Origin: Rhea pennata
Taxonomy: Eukaryota > Chordata > Aves > Rheiformes > Rheidae
DNA: 64,000 bases
NCBI RefSeq assembly: GCF_028389875.1
Contig: NC_084668.1
Span: 18,185,993 to 18,249,992, forward strand
Direction: 5' to 3'
This document shows, one piece after another, positions 13,301 through 24,383 of this stretch. A model generated the notes under the pieces. It searched no databases. It was not told where the DNA came from and saw only the letters and a list, made by a program, of their open reading frames with translations. Positions within the stretch are counted from its first letter, which is position 1. Every line of letters starts with the position of its first letter. The position numbers and the translations under genes were made by a program.

Positions 13301-16300
13301 GGATGCTCTGGACCCACCATCAGTGCCCGGGCATTACAGACCAATGCCCAAGGAGCGAGCTGCCTGCTTTTTCAGTAAGACTTACACAGCAAAGCCCTGC
13401 TGCTGCGCAGACCCCTACCCATCTGAATCACTGATTCAGGTAAGGACATCTCTGATGTGAAGCATGAGACACTAAGCCTTTCCCAAGGCTCAAGAGAAGT
13501 CAGCCATCATGTCCCCATCCTTACCACCCTGCAGGGCAGGTCTGCTGAGCCCTGAAACCTCAACCCAGCCCCTAACCAGGGATCCAGCTGCCCATAGCTA
13601 ACCCCCAGGAGAGGTAAGAGGCAGAAGGCAGAGTGGCTCGAACTGGGTCATGGCAGAGACAGGGTGCGAGTTACCAGGTAAAGAGAGTAAATGAGGTGGT
13701 GTCTGGAGGAGCACCCGGAGGACCAAAGGGGCAAAGGAGAAAAGTCACAGTAACACGGAAAGACGAGAGCACGGAGGCAGCAGGGAGAAAGGTCGGGGAT
13801 GGGCAGGAATGCAGCAGATGGAAGATGGTCCCAGGGGCTGCAGGTGGCAGGAAGGGGAGAGCAGCTGGACACCACAGCGCCAATAGCAGACAGACAGACA
13901 TGCTTCCTGTGGTCAGCACTTCCCACAGCGGCTGTGTGTCCTTGCACATGCACTGAGCAGCACGTGAAGTCTCCCTCTGAGCGAGCAGGGCCTCACTGTG
14001 CCCTCAGGGACTGCAGCCCACGCGGAGGCACCCAGCACTGGGCACCACAGAGAGACGTAGCCCCGCGAGCACATCGCTGACCTGCAACGCACCGACCTGC
14101 CACCGTGACGTTGTAGAAGACGGAGTCGCCGCCGGCGTCGCAGACGAACTCCCCCGCGTCCTGCGGCCGGGCGCAGGGCAGCACCAGCCGGCACCGCGGC
14201 CCCTCGCGCTCCAGCACCAGGCTCTCGCCCGCCTCCGCCTCCAGCCCGTCCTTGTACCAGCGCACCGGGGCGTCCGCGCGGGACAGCTCGCACCACAGCA
14301 CCGCGCGCTCCCGGGCCGCGTAGGCGTGCGGGGCGTCCTCATTGGAGGCGACGATCCGCACCGGCGGCTCTGCGGGCGGAGATGTGGGCTCAGCCCGGGG
14401 TTCTCGCCGCGCCACGCGATGGCAGCGCCCAGCCCCTGCTGCCAGGACCAGCGCGAAGAAGGGCAGGAGCACTGCTGTCGTTTCTGACCGCAGCACTGCG
14501 GGCTGCAGGATTCGGTTTTGGGGGCCAGGGAGATGCGTGGAGGCAGGGGGCAAGCATGGGGCACGTGGATACTGGAGGAGAAAAGGTAAGAAAAGAGGCA
14601 GGGAAGGAACGATGGCAGCAGGAAGGGAAGAGGGGGTCTCTTGGGCACATGCTTGCCCTGGGCCTGCCGCAAGGGGTGGGAAGCAGGAGCTGCGGGGGCT
14701 TTACCAGCCCCCAGTTCCCACTCAGGTGGCTACAGAAGATGGGGCCAAGCTCCCACGTGCAGTCCCCAGCTCACCAGTCACGGTCACCATGAAGCTCACG
14801 GCTTCGTCCCCGGCGTCACACGTGTATATGCCACTGTCCGAGGGACCGGCGGAGCGGACGAGCAGCCTGCGCACGCAGCCCTCCGCCTGCACGGCAATAA
14901 CGTCGTCCGGGGGCACGGCCTCCCCGTCCTTGAGCCAGCGGACGGGGGCGCCCGCCGGGGACACCTCGCACTCCAGGAGCACGGGCAGCCCTGCCGGCTG
15001 CTTCCGGAGGCGCTGGGCCTCGGGCACCGGGGCGATGCGGACCTGCGGGGCTGAGAGTCGTCGCAGCGGGTAAGAAATGGGTGCAGGCTCTTGCTCGCCC
15101 AGAGAAGCTTGGAGAGCCCCTCTGGTCCCAACCGAGCAGATCTCAGTGTGCGCACATGGACAGTGTGCAATATCCCACCCTAACCCATTGGCAGCGGGTG
15201 CTGCTGCCCAGGGTTGTCCCTGCACTGCTCAGCACCCTGAAGATGCTCTGCCCAGCACCACCTGGAGTTAATTCATCCCCAGCGTGGGCTAGGGGTGCAT
15301 GTTATATCCCTGGCTGAGACTTGGAGCTGACAGGCACAGAAGCTCTTTGGCCATTCCTGTGGTACTGGGACAGCACAATCCGATGGAGATGTGCCTTGGC
15401 GTGAGGGCAGAGGGCTCCCAGCCAGACCAGGCACGTAGGAAAAGCCTTGCTCCAAGCCCTAGAGGGAATTAAGTGCCCAAGGTCTGCACAACTCCTCCAC
15501 GGCCCACAGCCTCAGTGTGTAAAGTGCTTTGTGCTCTGCACGTCCAGCTCCAAGGAGCAAAGCCACTCTCGCAGAGAGCCAGCACTCTCCAGCCGTGGGC
15601 TGGGAGGCAACAGCACAGCAGAAGCTGCTCATCCACCTCCTGCTCCTGAGCCGGCTCTAAGGAGGGGGTGCTGGACATGGGAAAAGCACAGGCATCCCAC
15701 ACTGGAAGAGGTGACCACAATCCGTGCAGCATCCTCCATCCCCGCTCCTCTCTTCCTCGCCAGACCGCAGCCCCGCTCACCTTGCACCTGCAGCGTGGCC
15801 GAGTCCCGAACGCCACTGGCCACAAAGGCGACCTGGGCCCCGCTCTCGGCCAGCCGCGCTCCCCGGATCAGCAGGGAGTGCTCCGTTTTGCAGTGCTGCA
15901 CGCAGTACCGGCCGCCCGCCCCCTCCTCGTCGTCCAGCCTTGCTCCGTTCAGGAACCAGGCGCCCCGTACCGAGGCAGAGAGCTCCAGGGAGAAGTGCGC
16001 ATCCTCGCCGTCCCGCACCTGCACATCCTGCAGGCCTCTCTCCAGGCGAGCTGCTGGGACTGGAGCAGGGCAGGACTCAGCCCCAGACAGTAATGTCATG
16101 TGCCAGGGCTAGTAGACCCAGGAGTGTGCTGTCCCCAGCTGCCTGCTGCCCCTACCCAGCATCCAGGAGCATCTGGGACCCATCACCCAGGACTGGGCCA
16201 GTAGAAAATGCCCTGCAAGTCCTGGGATCAGGCCATAGTGCCATCCCATCCTCTCCTGGGAAGAAGAGTTGCTTGGAAGTGATCTGGGATGTGTTATTTA

Positions 16301-19300
16301 AGTGCAGTGCTCTGTGCACGCTGGCTCACAAGGGCAAGGAACACCAGCCAGGGAACCTACAGCCAACAGGCTGGTGCTGAAGGGAGATCAAGGGCTGGTC
16401 CAGCCCATCTCAACAGGTCCCTAAGGAAAGTCAGATCCAAGCCCAGCCTAGGAGGCCCAGAAGGGAATGAAGGAAGACCCATGGCCCGGATGGGGTTAGA
16501 GTCCTCACCGAGATGCACGGAGCCAGGGAACTCCACAGGCCCACTCCTGCCATACTTGTTGACAGCACAGATGCGGAAACGGTAGTCCGCCTCGCAGGGC
16601 ACGCTGTCGCCCAGCACCTCCACCAGGCTGGCCAGGTCGGTGGTGAGGCAGTGCACCCACTCGCTGGCGCTGACCTCCTGCCGCTCCAGCACGTAGCTGC
16701 TGGGGGGGCGATGGTGCACGTCGGGTGCAGGGCACCACGTCAGCAGTGCTGCGTTGCTGTGCTCCGTGCTCATCCTGGCCGCCACGGGGGCACTCGGAGG
16801 GTCGCGTTTCACACCTGCAACCCACAATCAGCATTTCCTTCTCAGAGACTGCCAGCCAGGCTCCGAGCAGGAGCATGTTCCCAGGGCAGTGGGTGCCCAT
16901 CCCAGCTCTCCCTTGTGTCAACCACTGGTGAATGGGGAGGATGGGGAACACAGGACCCTTCAGGGGCTTACACTTGACCCGGAGCTGGGAGGATGTCTGA
17001 GACTCCCCAACGGCAAAGGAGATGATGCCCGCCTCCTCCCTGGTGACGTGCACCAGCACCAGGAGGTGAGTCCTGCCGAAGCTCTTCAGCACAGTGTGGG
17101 ACGACTCCTGCAGCTCCTGCCCATTGCGGCTCCAGCAGATTCCCTCCACCGCTTCCCGTGTCTCCACGCAGAAAGCCGCGTTCTCCCCCTCCATGACGTC
17201 CAGCTTCCGCGGCAACCTCTTTACAATCATCCCTGAAAAAAAGTGCCAGGTGAGGGGTGGGGAGGGAACAAGGGGTAGAAGGTCTAGGAGAGGTAACAGG
17301 AGGCACATGGAGGCATGCAGGCAAAAGAGTGGGAGGGCAGATGCAGGGGACAGCAGGTTGCTGCCTGGCCTGGAAGAGGGAAAGTGAAGTTAGAAGAGCT
17401 GGGCCTGCCCCCCACCTCGGACGGAGACCTCAGCGATGCTGCGTCCTTTGTCCTTCATCTGGCAGAGGTAGATGCCGTCATCATCGGTGTGGGCATCTCG
17501 GATGGTCAAGCGCCTCATCACGCCTTCTTCCTCCATGATGTACTTGTGGCTGGGCTGGAGCTCCTTGTCCTCCAGGTACCAGGTGGTGGGGATGGTCTCC
17601 AGCGGCACGTGGCACTCCAGCACGGCGTCCTCCCGCTCCTGCACCTCCACATCTGCCAGGTGCACCTGGAAGCGCACACGGTGCTCTGGAGCCAAGAGAG
17701 AGAGATGGGTGCTGAGGAGCGCAGGGGGCCAGCACCCACACCACCATTGCTCAGCCTCCTCCCCCCGCCCCGCGTCAGCTGTCGCCGTCCTTTGGCGCTT
17801 TGTGCCGGGCTCCGCTGGCTTGCAAACACCACCGCACCCTGGTATTAGCACCAAACCGAACCCTGGGTGGGAGGCGCGCAGCACGGCTAGCGCCCCGGCC
17901 CCCTGCTCTCAGCTCCTCTCACCGCAAGCCGCAGGCAGGCCAGCAGCACCGGGTCTGGTGGGGGCAGCCCACGGGTGGGCCGGGAGCGGGCAGCGCCAGG
18001 CGCTGTGCCACCCTCGGCGAGGGGCCGGCCCGGTGTCCCCGGCTGGCAGCGCGGCCCTGTGCAGGCTTTGCCAGAGGGACGGGCCTGTCGCCAGCACAGA
18101 CACTTGGCGCCGTGCCCTGCAAGGCTCCCAGCCAAAGCCACTCTGCACTTGCGGGGGAATTTGTCACCAGCGCATCGCGCCCCCTCCCTGCTCGCCGCCT
18201 GGCACATGCAGCCCTCCAGGAGCTTCACCCCTCTGCTCGCAGCGAGAGAGGTACCTACCCTTCACCTGGAGCTGCACAGCGCTGAGCGTCTGGCCGGCCG
18301 TGTTGGAGGCGGTGCAGATGTACAGCCCCTGGTCCTGGGGCTTGCAGTACAGCACCTTGAGGATGAAGTAGCCCTCCCTGTCCTCATAAACGAGGTGCCT
18401 GCGCCCCGGGGTGACGGGCTTCCCATCCTTCTTCCAGACGATCTCTGGCTTGGGCTTGCCAGTCACGTAGCAGCGAAACTTGGCATGCTTTCCTGCACTC
18501 ACGGTGAACGCCTTGGCGCCCGGCACGCTGGCGGGCACCTCGCCGTTGGGCAGTGCCCAGGTCTCAGGCCCGGCGCTCCAGACCGCGGCGTGCCGGCGGC
18601 ACTGCTGCTGCTCCCCCAGCTGCTCCAGGCTGTTCTCGGGGGACCCGCGGGATTGCTCCCCCGGCAGCCCCGGCACCATGGGCTCAACCAGGAGCACGGC
18701 TGCGGCCAGGGCTTCCTGGGAGCCACTCCGTGCCCGGCACACATAGACCCCCCCGTCCGGGGGCCGAGCGCTGAACAGCTTCAGGAAATGCCAGTCCTCA
18801 GGCTCCTTCCCCACGGAGAAGTGGCTGCTCTCAAAGAGGTCGGAGAGCTTGTGCCCGTCCTTCTCCCAGTGCAGCACTGGGCAGGGCTGTCCTGACACCC
18901 TGCAGGTGAACACCACATCCTCCCCCCGGCACACTCGCATCGACGAGGGCCTGACCAGGAAGACGGGCGGCTTGTTCTCAGGGTCTCCTTCCTCCTGGAG
19001 CTCCCCAGCCTCCACTTTGAGCGTGGCAGCGGCATAGGTCTCGCCAACGTTGTTCTTGGCCTTGCAGACGTAGCGCCCGCTGTCCTCCGGGGTTACTTGG
19101 GAGACCAGCAGGCTGTACATGTTGCCCTTGGCCTCCACGTGGAAGCGGCCCGACGGCTCGATCGGAGTCCTGTCCTTCTCCCAGAGGATGCTGGGGCGGG
19201 GGTCACCCACGATCTGGCACTTTAGGACGGCGTCAGCACCGTTTTGCACCGTGAAAGTGCGCGGGTAGGCCAGGAACCTGGGTGCTCCCCCAAATCCATC

Positions 19301-19312
19301 CATCCCATCCAT
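1339..19312 (-). CDS. OBSL1: obscurin-like protein 1, 27 coding exons
   Basis: Giant Ig-repeat cytoskeletal adaptor. Mammalian OBSL1 binds CUL7 and CCDC8 in the 3M complex and sarcomere proteins such as titin. Coding exons, 5' to 3': 19312-18259, 17685-17416, 17232-16972, 16814-16509, 16059-15781, 15050-14775, 14369-14097, 10436-10164, 9815-9540, 9427-9155, 8686-8411, 7961-7686, 7444-7169, 6604-6329, 5813-5538, 5457-5182, 5096-4830, 4717-4448, 4364-4098, 3862-3596, 3449-3337, 3246-3093, 2802-2641, 2309-2205, 2070-1804, 1721-1452, 1346-1339. The joined frame is open for 2448 residues; from memory human OBSL1 has about 1896. Exon 1 carries three Ig domains and exon 4 the FN3 domain; most others carry one Ig domain each between phase-1 introns. 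Ig cores show Cys, Trp and DxGxYxC. Segments close to human OBSL1 include KHAKFRCYV, LSAVQLQVK, KRLPRKLDV and DAPVRWYKDGLE. The start ATG has G at -3 and +4. Gene identity is near certain; exon ends were read by eye. Confidence 0.95.
1452..1721 (-). other. OBSL1: OBSL1 exon 26: extra C-terminal Ig domain
   Basis: This exon codes for a 90-residue Ig domain (DGIQVLRGLRSVEV... to QLTVRG) after the domain ending ARLLVEG. As I recall it, the main human OBSL1 isoform ends at LLVEGN, so this domain would be additional. It has the strand-B Cys and a Trp but no strand-F Cys. The donor is GTGCGT. The last exon (1346-1339), after a strong TTCTCCTTGCAG acceptor, adds only Gly-Ser and the stop. Confidence 0.75.
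9155..9427 (-). repeat. OBSL1: OBSL1 Ig exon 10, copy 3 of a triplicated exon
   Basis: For its first 230 or so coding bases this exon differs from the 10164-10436 copy at one site. The last 43 bases or so, coding for strands F-G, differ at many sites (DTGDASASYRVTV against DAGGDSVFYNVTV). The sharp edge between identical and diverged parts is typical of gene conversion. Confidence 0.9.
10164..10436 (-). repeat. OBSL1: OBSL1 Ig exon 8, copy 2 of a triplicated exon
   Basis: This 273-bp Ig exon is nearly identical to the exon at 14097-14369. Over most of its length it also matches the exon at 9155-9427. The encoded domain has the Cys pair, the VRWYKDGLE core and a DAGEFVCD motif, so it should fold as a normal Ig domain. 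It lies at the 3' side of a 3.7-kb intron. Confidence 0.9.
10437..14096 (-). other. OBSL1: large OBSL1 intron 7, no gene seen
   Basis: This 3.66-kb intron separates two nearly identical Ig exons. It is more AT-rich than the other OBSL1 introns. I saw no Ig-like reading frame, RNA gene or recognisable repeat in it on either strand. Confidence 0.6.
14097..14369 (-). repeat. OBSL1: OBSL1 Ig exon 7, copy 1 of a triplicated exon
   Basis: This 273-bp Ig exon begins EPPVRIVASNEDAP. Base by base it differs from the exon at 10164-10436 at one site, a silent change in the Asn codon of ASNEDAP. At its 5' side about 25 intron bases are also shared with that copy, and about eight at its 3' side. Such identity at silent sites suggests very recent duplication or gene conversion. 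Confidence 0.9.
16509..16814 (-). other. OBSL1: OBSL1 exon 4: fibronectin type III domain
   Basis: This exon codes for 102 residues with the FN3 pattern: Pro-rich start, LLTW, SYVLERQEV and DYRFRICAVNKYG. It matches the single FN3 domain of human OBSL1, which has YRLERQEV and DYRFRICTV at the same places. The acceptor follows TTGCAG and the donor is GTGAGG, both phase 1. Confidence 0.85.
18259..19312 (-). other. OBSL1: OBSL1 exon 1: start codon and Ig domains 1-3
   Basis: This 1054-bp exon codes for residues 1 to about 352, with three Ig domains near residues 10-100, 115-215 and 255-350. Human OBSL1 also packs its first three Ig domains into one large exon. The exon begins MDGMDGFGG and ends at a GTAGGT donor. 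A second in-frame ATG lies nine bases after the first. No non-coding first exon could be assigned. Confidence 0.85.
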
Positions 19313-22040
19313 CCCAGCCTCCCCAGGGTCACAGCAGGCGACTCAGCGGCGCAGCAACCGGGATCATCAACCTGGAGCGATGCACCGTAAGACCGGGGCT
19401 GGGCATGGCAAGCACCCCATGACCACACAGTTTGCCTGACTCGGCTTTTCCCTGGATATGCTCCAGCTTCAGCCCAAAATGCCCATTTTTCTGCCCCAAA
19501 GCAATGGGAAAGGTGGCAAAAGGCAACGCTTTGCACCCAGGGGGCCCAAGTGCATACAGCCCAGGCTGCGTGTGTGCGCACACGGGACCCCCAGCTCCCG
19601 GAGCACAGGGCCCCTGGCCGTGCGGGGCATGTGAGTGAAGGCTGCTTGCAGGGCCTGAGGGGTGCTGGGCACGGGGAATTGGGCCGGGGTCGGGGCCGGG
19701 GCCGGGCCGAGGCAGGAAGGGCCCCAGCCCCGGCCCGGCCCCACCCGCGGGGCATTCCTGCAGTATCGGGTGGTGGCAGAGCCACATTCCTGCAGCATCT
19801 GGGCTGGCTCAGGCACAGGTGCTGATAAGGGGCTGTCATGGGGGGGGGGGGGGGCGGGAGGATCTGGCCGGATCCCGGCGCTTCCTCCGAGCTCAGCGGG
19901 GCAGGGAAGCAGGGCTCCCTGTGCGCTGGGGGGCTCACTGCAGATTACCCTACCCGGCGAATAGGGGCTCCCCACGGAGAGGAGATTCCCGCTCTCCCTG
20001 AGGCAGGATCCCCCCACCCCAGCCATCAGGTGTCAAAAGCCATGACTCTAATGAAATAACTAGTCACTCAAGCCCCAGGGATGTAGAGCAAACGCCGGAG
20101 AGTCTGAGCCTGCTGCCGGGCAGCCAAGGCACTGCCTCCGTCCCCAGCCTGCGGGTAACCGTGTCCGTCATCTCTGCCTTGCTCGGGCAGGACATGGACA
20201 TGCCCTACCTGAGAGAGCTGGCAGGGGTGGTGGGAGCGGACTGGTCCCTGGGAAGCAGGAGGGACCAGGGCCAGCTTTTCCTCCCAAACCTCTGCCTGTA
20301 GGCAACACATTCATTCAGGGGTGCGTTCCCAGGCAGATGTGCCTCCAGACCCACAGGCTGCCCCAGCAGCAATTCCCACAGACAGGCATATCCCCGAAGG
20401 CTCAGCCGCTCCACTTCTGCCCTTCACCTGCCCCCGATCACCCTGCCCCGCACAGCTCCCATGCTGCAGTCCCCTGCCCCACACACGCACCTCGCTTCTT
20501 CACTTCTTCCTTGCGTCTCCCAGCACCGGCACCCTGCGCCTGCTGCGTCCCCCAGCTCCGCTCCTGGACGTCAACATGCAGGGACCAAACGTTACAAATG
20601 CCTGCAGCTGCTGTCCCCAAAAATACCCTCTTATGACACACGGGGCTGATAAGTCTGAGCCTGCTCCATTCAGTGCCTTGGCTGGGGAGGGCTGGCCTAT
20701 GTATAGCACCCCAGCAGGAGAGCGGCCGGCCTGGAGCGGGGAGGCAGTCCTTGACCTCCAGGGCGCCAGCATACAGCAGACTCAACGGTGCCATGGTGTG
20801 GGGTCAGTCTGCGGCAGGAGGGAACACACTGCGTGGGACCCAGGCTGAACGGGGATGGCACGTGCCATACAGGATACACTGCCTGGGACACGCTGCATGG
20901 GGGAGGACATGCCACAGGGGATGCACTGCATGGGATGTCAGGCTGCTGGGGGCGGGGGGGGAGACGTGCCCTATGGGACATGCTGCATGGGATGCCAGGC
21001 TGCTGAGGGCGGAGGGGAGACGTGCCCTATGGGACACACTGCATGAGATGCCAGGCTGCTGCATGGGGGAGGACATGCCACAGGGGATGCACTGCATGGG
21101 ATGCCAGGCTGCTGGGGGGGGGGGAGGATGTGCCACACAGGGTGCCCTGCACGGGGCAATGGGCTGCTGCAGGAGCGGGCTGGCACAGAGGCTGCATCCC
21201 AGCATGCAGACACACAGGACTCCTGGACACGGGACTCCCGCCTCTGTCCCTGCGGGCAGCTGCGGGAAGGGCAGCACGCGCTGAGCGCCCCCAGCCAGCT
21301 CCCACCCAGCAGCTCCAGCCCCCGGGAGCAAGTCTGCAGACAGGCAGCCCAAGGGGAACCATGGGCGGCTCCACCTGGTGCTGCTGCAGGATCTCCAGCT
21401 GGCTCGGCTCTGCCTCACATCCTCCCGCACCTCCACCCCAGGCTGCCCCAGGCCTTCCCCGGCCACTGCCTGTCCCAGGCTGCATGGGGCCCTCTTCCCA
21501 TCCCTCCTGCTTCATGTAATGCAACCTTGCCAGCTTCCTCCTGCCCACCCCAGGGCTGCCCTGGAGACGCCACAGCTTCCCCTGCCCCTGCCTGTCCTTC
21601 CCTGCTCCCCTGTGACCTCAGGGTGTCCCAGACATCTCCAGCACGAGGAGAACCAGCTGCCATCCCCAGCATCTTTCCTCGCGTGGTGGCCTAGCAGGGC
21701 TCTGGATTGCTTCAGGTGCCTGCCCAGGTCTCACCACCGGGCACAGCCATCACCACCTCCCCTTGTAGCCCCAGAAGCGCTGAACCCGCAGCTCCCCCAC
21801 TCCACTCCAGCACGGGGGCACCCTGAACCAGCAGCTGCCACGCTCGCCCTGGGGCACCCCTCCATCCATGCTGGCACAACAACACCTTCACGGCAGCACC
21901 CTGCCCGCAGCCTGGCCTCCCCCAGCCCCACGCACCCCCTGCCCCGGCGGCATCGCCCCGCGCCCCCCTCCCCGGGCGCCTTCCCCCCCCCAGACCACAC
22001 TGTCCTTGCAGTCCTTGCATTCCAGACGTCTCAGCACTTT
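19313..22040. other. intergenic region between head-to-head OBSL1 and INHA
   Basis: This 2.7-kb stretch should hold the OBSL1 promoter and any OBSL1 5' UTR exon, plus the distal INHA promoter. It contains GATA-type motifs near 19821 and 20647, a run of 15 G at 19840-19854, and a minisatellite at about 20.88-21.17 kb. I saw no coding exon. Confidence 0.6.
20880..21165. repeat. GC-rich minisatellite, 53-57-bp unit, about 5 copies
   Basis: The phrase GATGCCAGGCTGCTG recurs with small changes at 20934, 20991, 21047 and 21100, giving spacings of 57, 56 and 53 bases. Between copies lie variants of GGGAGACGTGCCCTATGGGACA or GGGAGGACATGCCACAGGGG. The units are diverged, so the array is not very young. 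It lies between the OBSL1 and INHA starts. Confidence 0.8.
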
Positions 22041-22050
22041 CGCTGCCCAG

Positions 22051-22105
22051 AGATAATATTCACAGCGAGCAGACGTTTGCGTCAGTGTCAGATACGTCTC
22101 AATGC
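22051..22105 (+). promoter_or_regulatory. INHA: INHA proximal promoter with CRE variant and GATA sites
   Basis: A variant cAMP response element TGCGTCA lies at 22078-22084, 126 bases before the ATG. An AGATAA GATA site is at 22051-22056 and a second GATA site, AGATAC, at 22090-22095. They are followed by CTCAATGCCAC. Mammalian INHA promoters carry the same non-consensus CRE next to a GATA site, which mediate FSH/cAMP and GATA4 control. The match is from memory of the rat promoter, not an alignment. No TATA box is evident. Confidence 0.6.
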
Positions 22106-22209
22106 CACCGTGCCCCAGGCGGCGTGCAGCGGGCAGATGGGCTGGGCTCGCAGGCAGGCACCCACGGCAGAGCCCCCTGAGCAGCCGGCCCGCCACACGC
22201 CCCACGGCC

Positions 22210-24383
22210 ATGCTGCTCCTGCTGCACCTGCTGCCAGCCCTGCTGCCCCCCGCCGCCCTGGCCGGCTGCACCGGCGCTGGCGCTGACCGGCAGCTCATCC
22301 TGGCCAAGGTCCGGGCACGGGTGCTGGAGCATCTGAGCCCCCCTGCGCCCCAGGCAGCACCCCAGCAGGAAGGGAAGAGGGTGCATCGGCGAGATGTCCT
22401 GGAGACCCCAGAAGTCCCACATGAAGAGTTGGAGGACACCTCCCAGGTGATCCTCTTCCCTTCCACAGGTGAGAAGCCCCTGTGGGGATGGAGCGGGCAG
22501 AAAGGCTAAGCTGGGGTGGTGGGCCAGGGCACTAGGGATGCAGCAGGACTGCAATGCTGGTGTGAGACAGAGGGAGAAGAAGCAGGAAAGCCAGGCTGGG
22601 ACATGGGGATGGCTGAGACTGGATAGAGAGCCGTGAGGCAGAAGAGGAAGGTAAGCAGGGGTAGGCAGATCACCCCAGGACACCAGCAGCGAGAGAGGCA
22701 GAGGACAGGTGAGGGGCACAAGAGGCAGGCGAGGGTGCTGAGAGCCGGGCAGCCTGAGGACTGCCTGAGTCTGGTGGGATGCAGAGAGATGGGGAGAGAT
22801 GAGGAGCGAGCAGGGCAGGATGCTAGGGAACAGGGCAGGACACTAAGGGACAGGGGCAGGACGCTAAGGGATGAGGATAGGATGGAAAGGGATGGCGGCA
22901 GGATAGTAGGGCATGGGGTAGCCCTCATGGGTCAGCCCAGGGCGCAGACGGACAGGGCTGGCCTCCCGCCGGGGCTCGGCCTGCCCTGGCGCCGGGGAGC
23001 TGCTCGCTACCCAGCCCTGGCAGCTCCCCCGTGCTGGGGCAGGTCTTGCTGCTTGGCCACGAGTGGGAGGCAGAGCAGCCTCCCCTTTGGGGCAGCAACC
23101 CGCACAGGGCACACTGGGACCCTCTCTCCACCCCACGGCCCAGGGGCAGCCTCAGGCAGCCTCTACCCATCTTCAGTCTTGCTCCGCAGCCCACAGGGTG
23201 ACAGGAGCCACTCTGAAAGCTGCCAGCGGCCGCGGTCCCCCACAGACCGCAGGGAGACGGGGACCCTGCCCACGCGCCCTTGCCACGCAGCCCGAGCACC
23301 CGGCCACGGGCGCTTCGCTCCGCCTGCCCGAGCCGGCTCGCGGCCCGCGAGGCCGGGGAGGCTCCAGCCACGGTGGAGCCGAACGCGGCCGCGGGGAGCC
23401 GAGCGCTCCACGGGGGCCGGCGGCACCCGCGCGGCCCGCGGGCACGGAGCTCTTCCCGGGGCGCCGGAGCGGCGCCGGGCCGTGCAGTAGCTGCCGCGCG
23501 GCGCTAGATGTCAGCTGCCCCGCGCCCCGCTGCAGCCGGGCAGCCCCCGGGCACCGCCGCCGGCCCCCGCCGCACGCCAGGGCGCGGGGCTGCCGCCGCC
23601 GCTCGGCCGCGCGCCCCGAGCTGCTGCAGGAGCCTTTTCCCCCTTGCAGACGTGCCCTGCGAGCCCACGCAGCCGGACAAGCTGCTGGAGGAAGAAGGGA
23701 TTTTCACCTACCTCTTCCAGCCGTCCCCCCACATCCTCAGCCGCGCCGTGACGTCAGCCCAGCTCTGGTTTTACACCGGCCCCGCAGCTGCCCGCAACCA
23801 CTCGGCTCCAGACGTGCTGACCCTGTCGCCGCAGGGCCGCGTGCCCGTGGTGGCCACGGCGGTGCAGGCGCCCGACCACTGGACGGTGTTTCACTTCGCG
23901 CCCGCCTTGCTGTCCCACGTCGCACAGCCGCTCTTCGTGCTGCTGGTGCGCTGCCCCGGCTGCCCCTGCCTGGCCGACGGGGAGAAGATGCCCTTCCTGG
24001 TGGCCACCACGCAGGCCAAGGGTGGCGAGCGGACTCGCCGCTCCGCCGTGCCCTGGTCCCCGGCTGCCCTCGGCCTGCTGCAGCGCCCGTCGGAGGACGT
24101 GGCCGCCCACACCAACTGCCGCCGGGCCTCCCTCAACATCTCCTTCGAGGAGCTGGGCTGGGACAACTGGATCGTGCACCCCAGCAGCTTCGTCTTCCAC
24201 TACTGCCACGGCAGCTGCTCCGAAGGCCACGGCCTGAGCCACCGGCTGGGGGTCCAGCTCTGCTGCGCCGCCCTGCCGGGCACCATGCGCTCGCTGCGCG
24301 TCCGCACCACCTCCGACGGCGGCTACTCCTTCAAGTATGAGACTGTGCCCAACATCCTGGCCCAGGACTGCACCTGCGTGTAG
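22210..24383 (+). CDS. INHA: inhibin alpha chain precursor
   Basis: Alpha subunit of inhibin, a secreted TGF-beta-family hormone that pairs with a beta chain and lowers pituitary FSH. There are two coding exons, 22210-22468 and 23650-24383, joined in phase 1 (donor GTGAGA, acceptor CCCTTGCAG). They give 330 residues. A hydrophobic signal peptide fills about residues 1-18. The prodomain contains AILFP-like VILFPST, TSAQLWF and a glycosylation site at Asn136. An RTRR furin-type site at 214-217 releases a 113-residue mature chain beginning SAVPWSP. The mature chain has seven cysteines (243, 272, 276, 291, 292, 327, 329), a glycosylation site at Asn249, and conserved [16 protein letters not shown] and [16 protein letters not shown]. 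It ends CTCV, against CACI in human. The first ATG is chosen because it starts the signal peptide. Confidence 0.97.

Noticed and set aside
10437-14096. Possible further Ig exons in the large OBSL1 intron
   Set aside because: I searched for WYKDG-like and DAGxYxC-like coding patterns with splice sites and found none.
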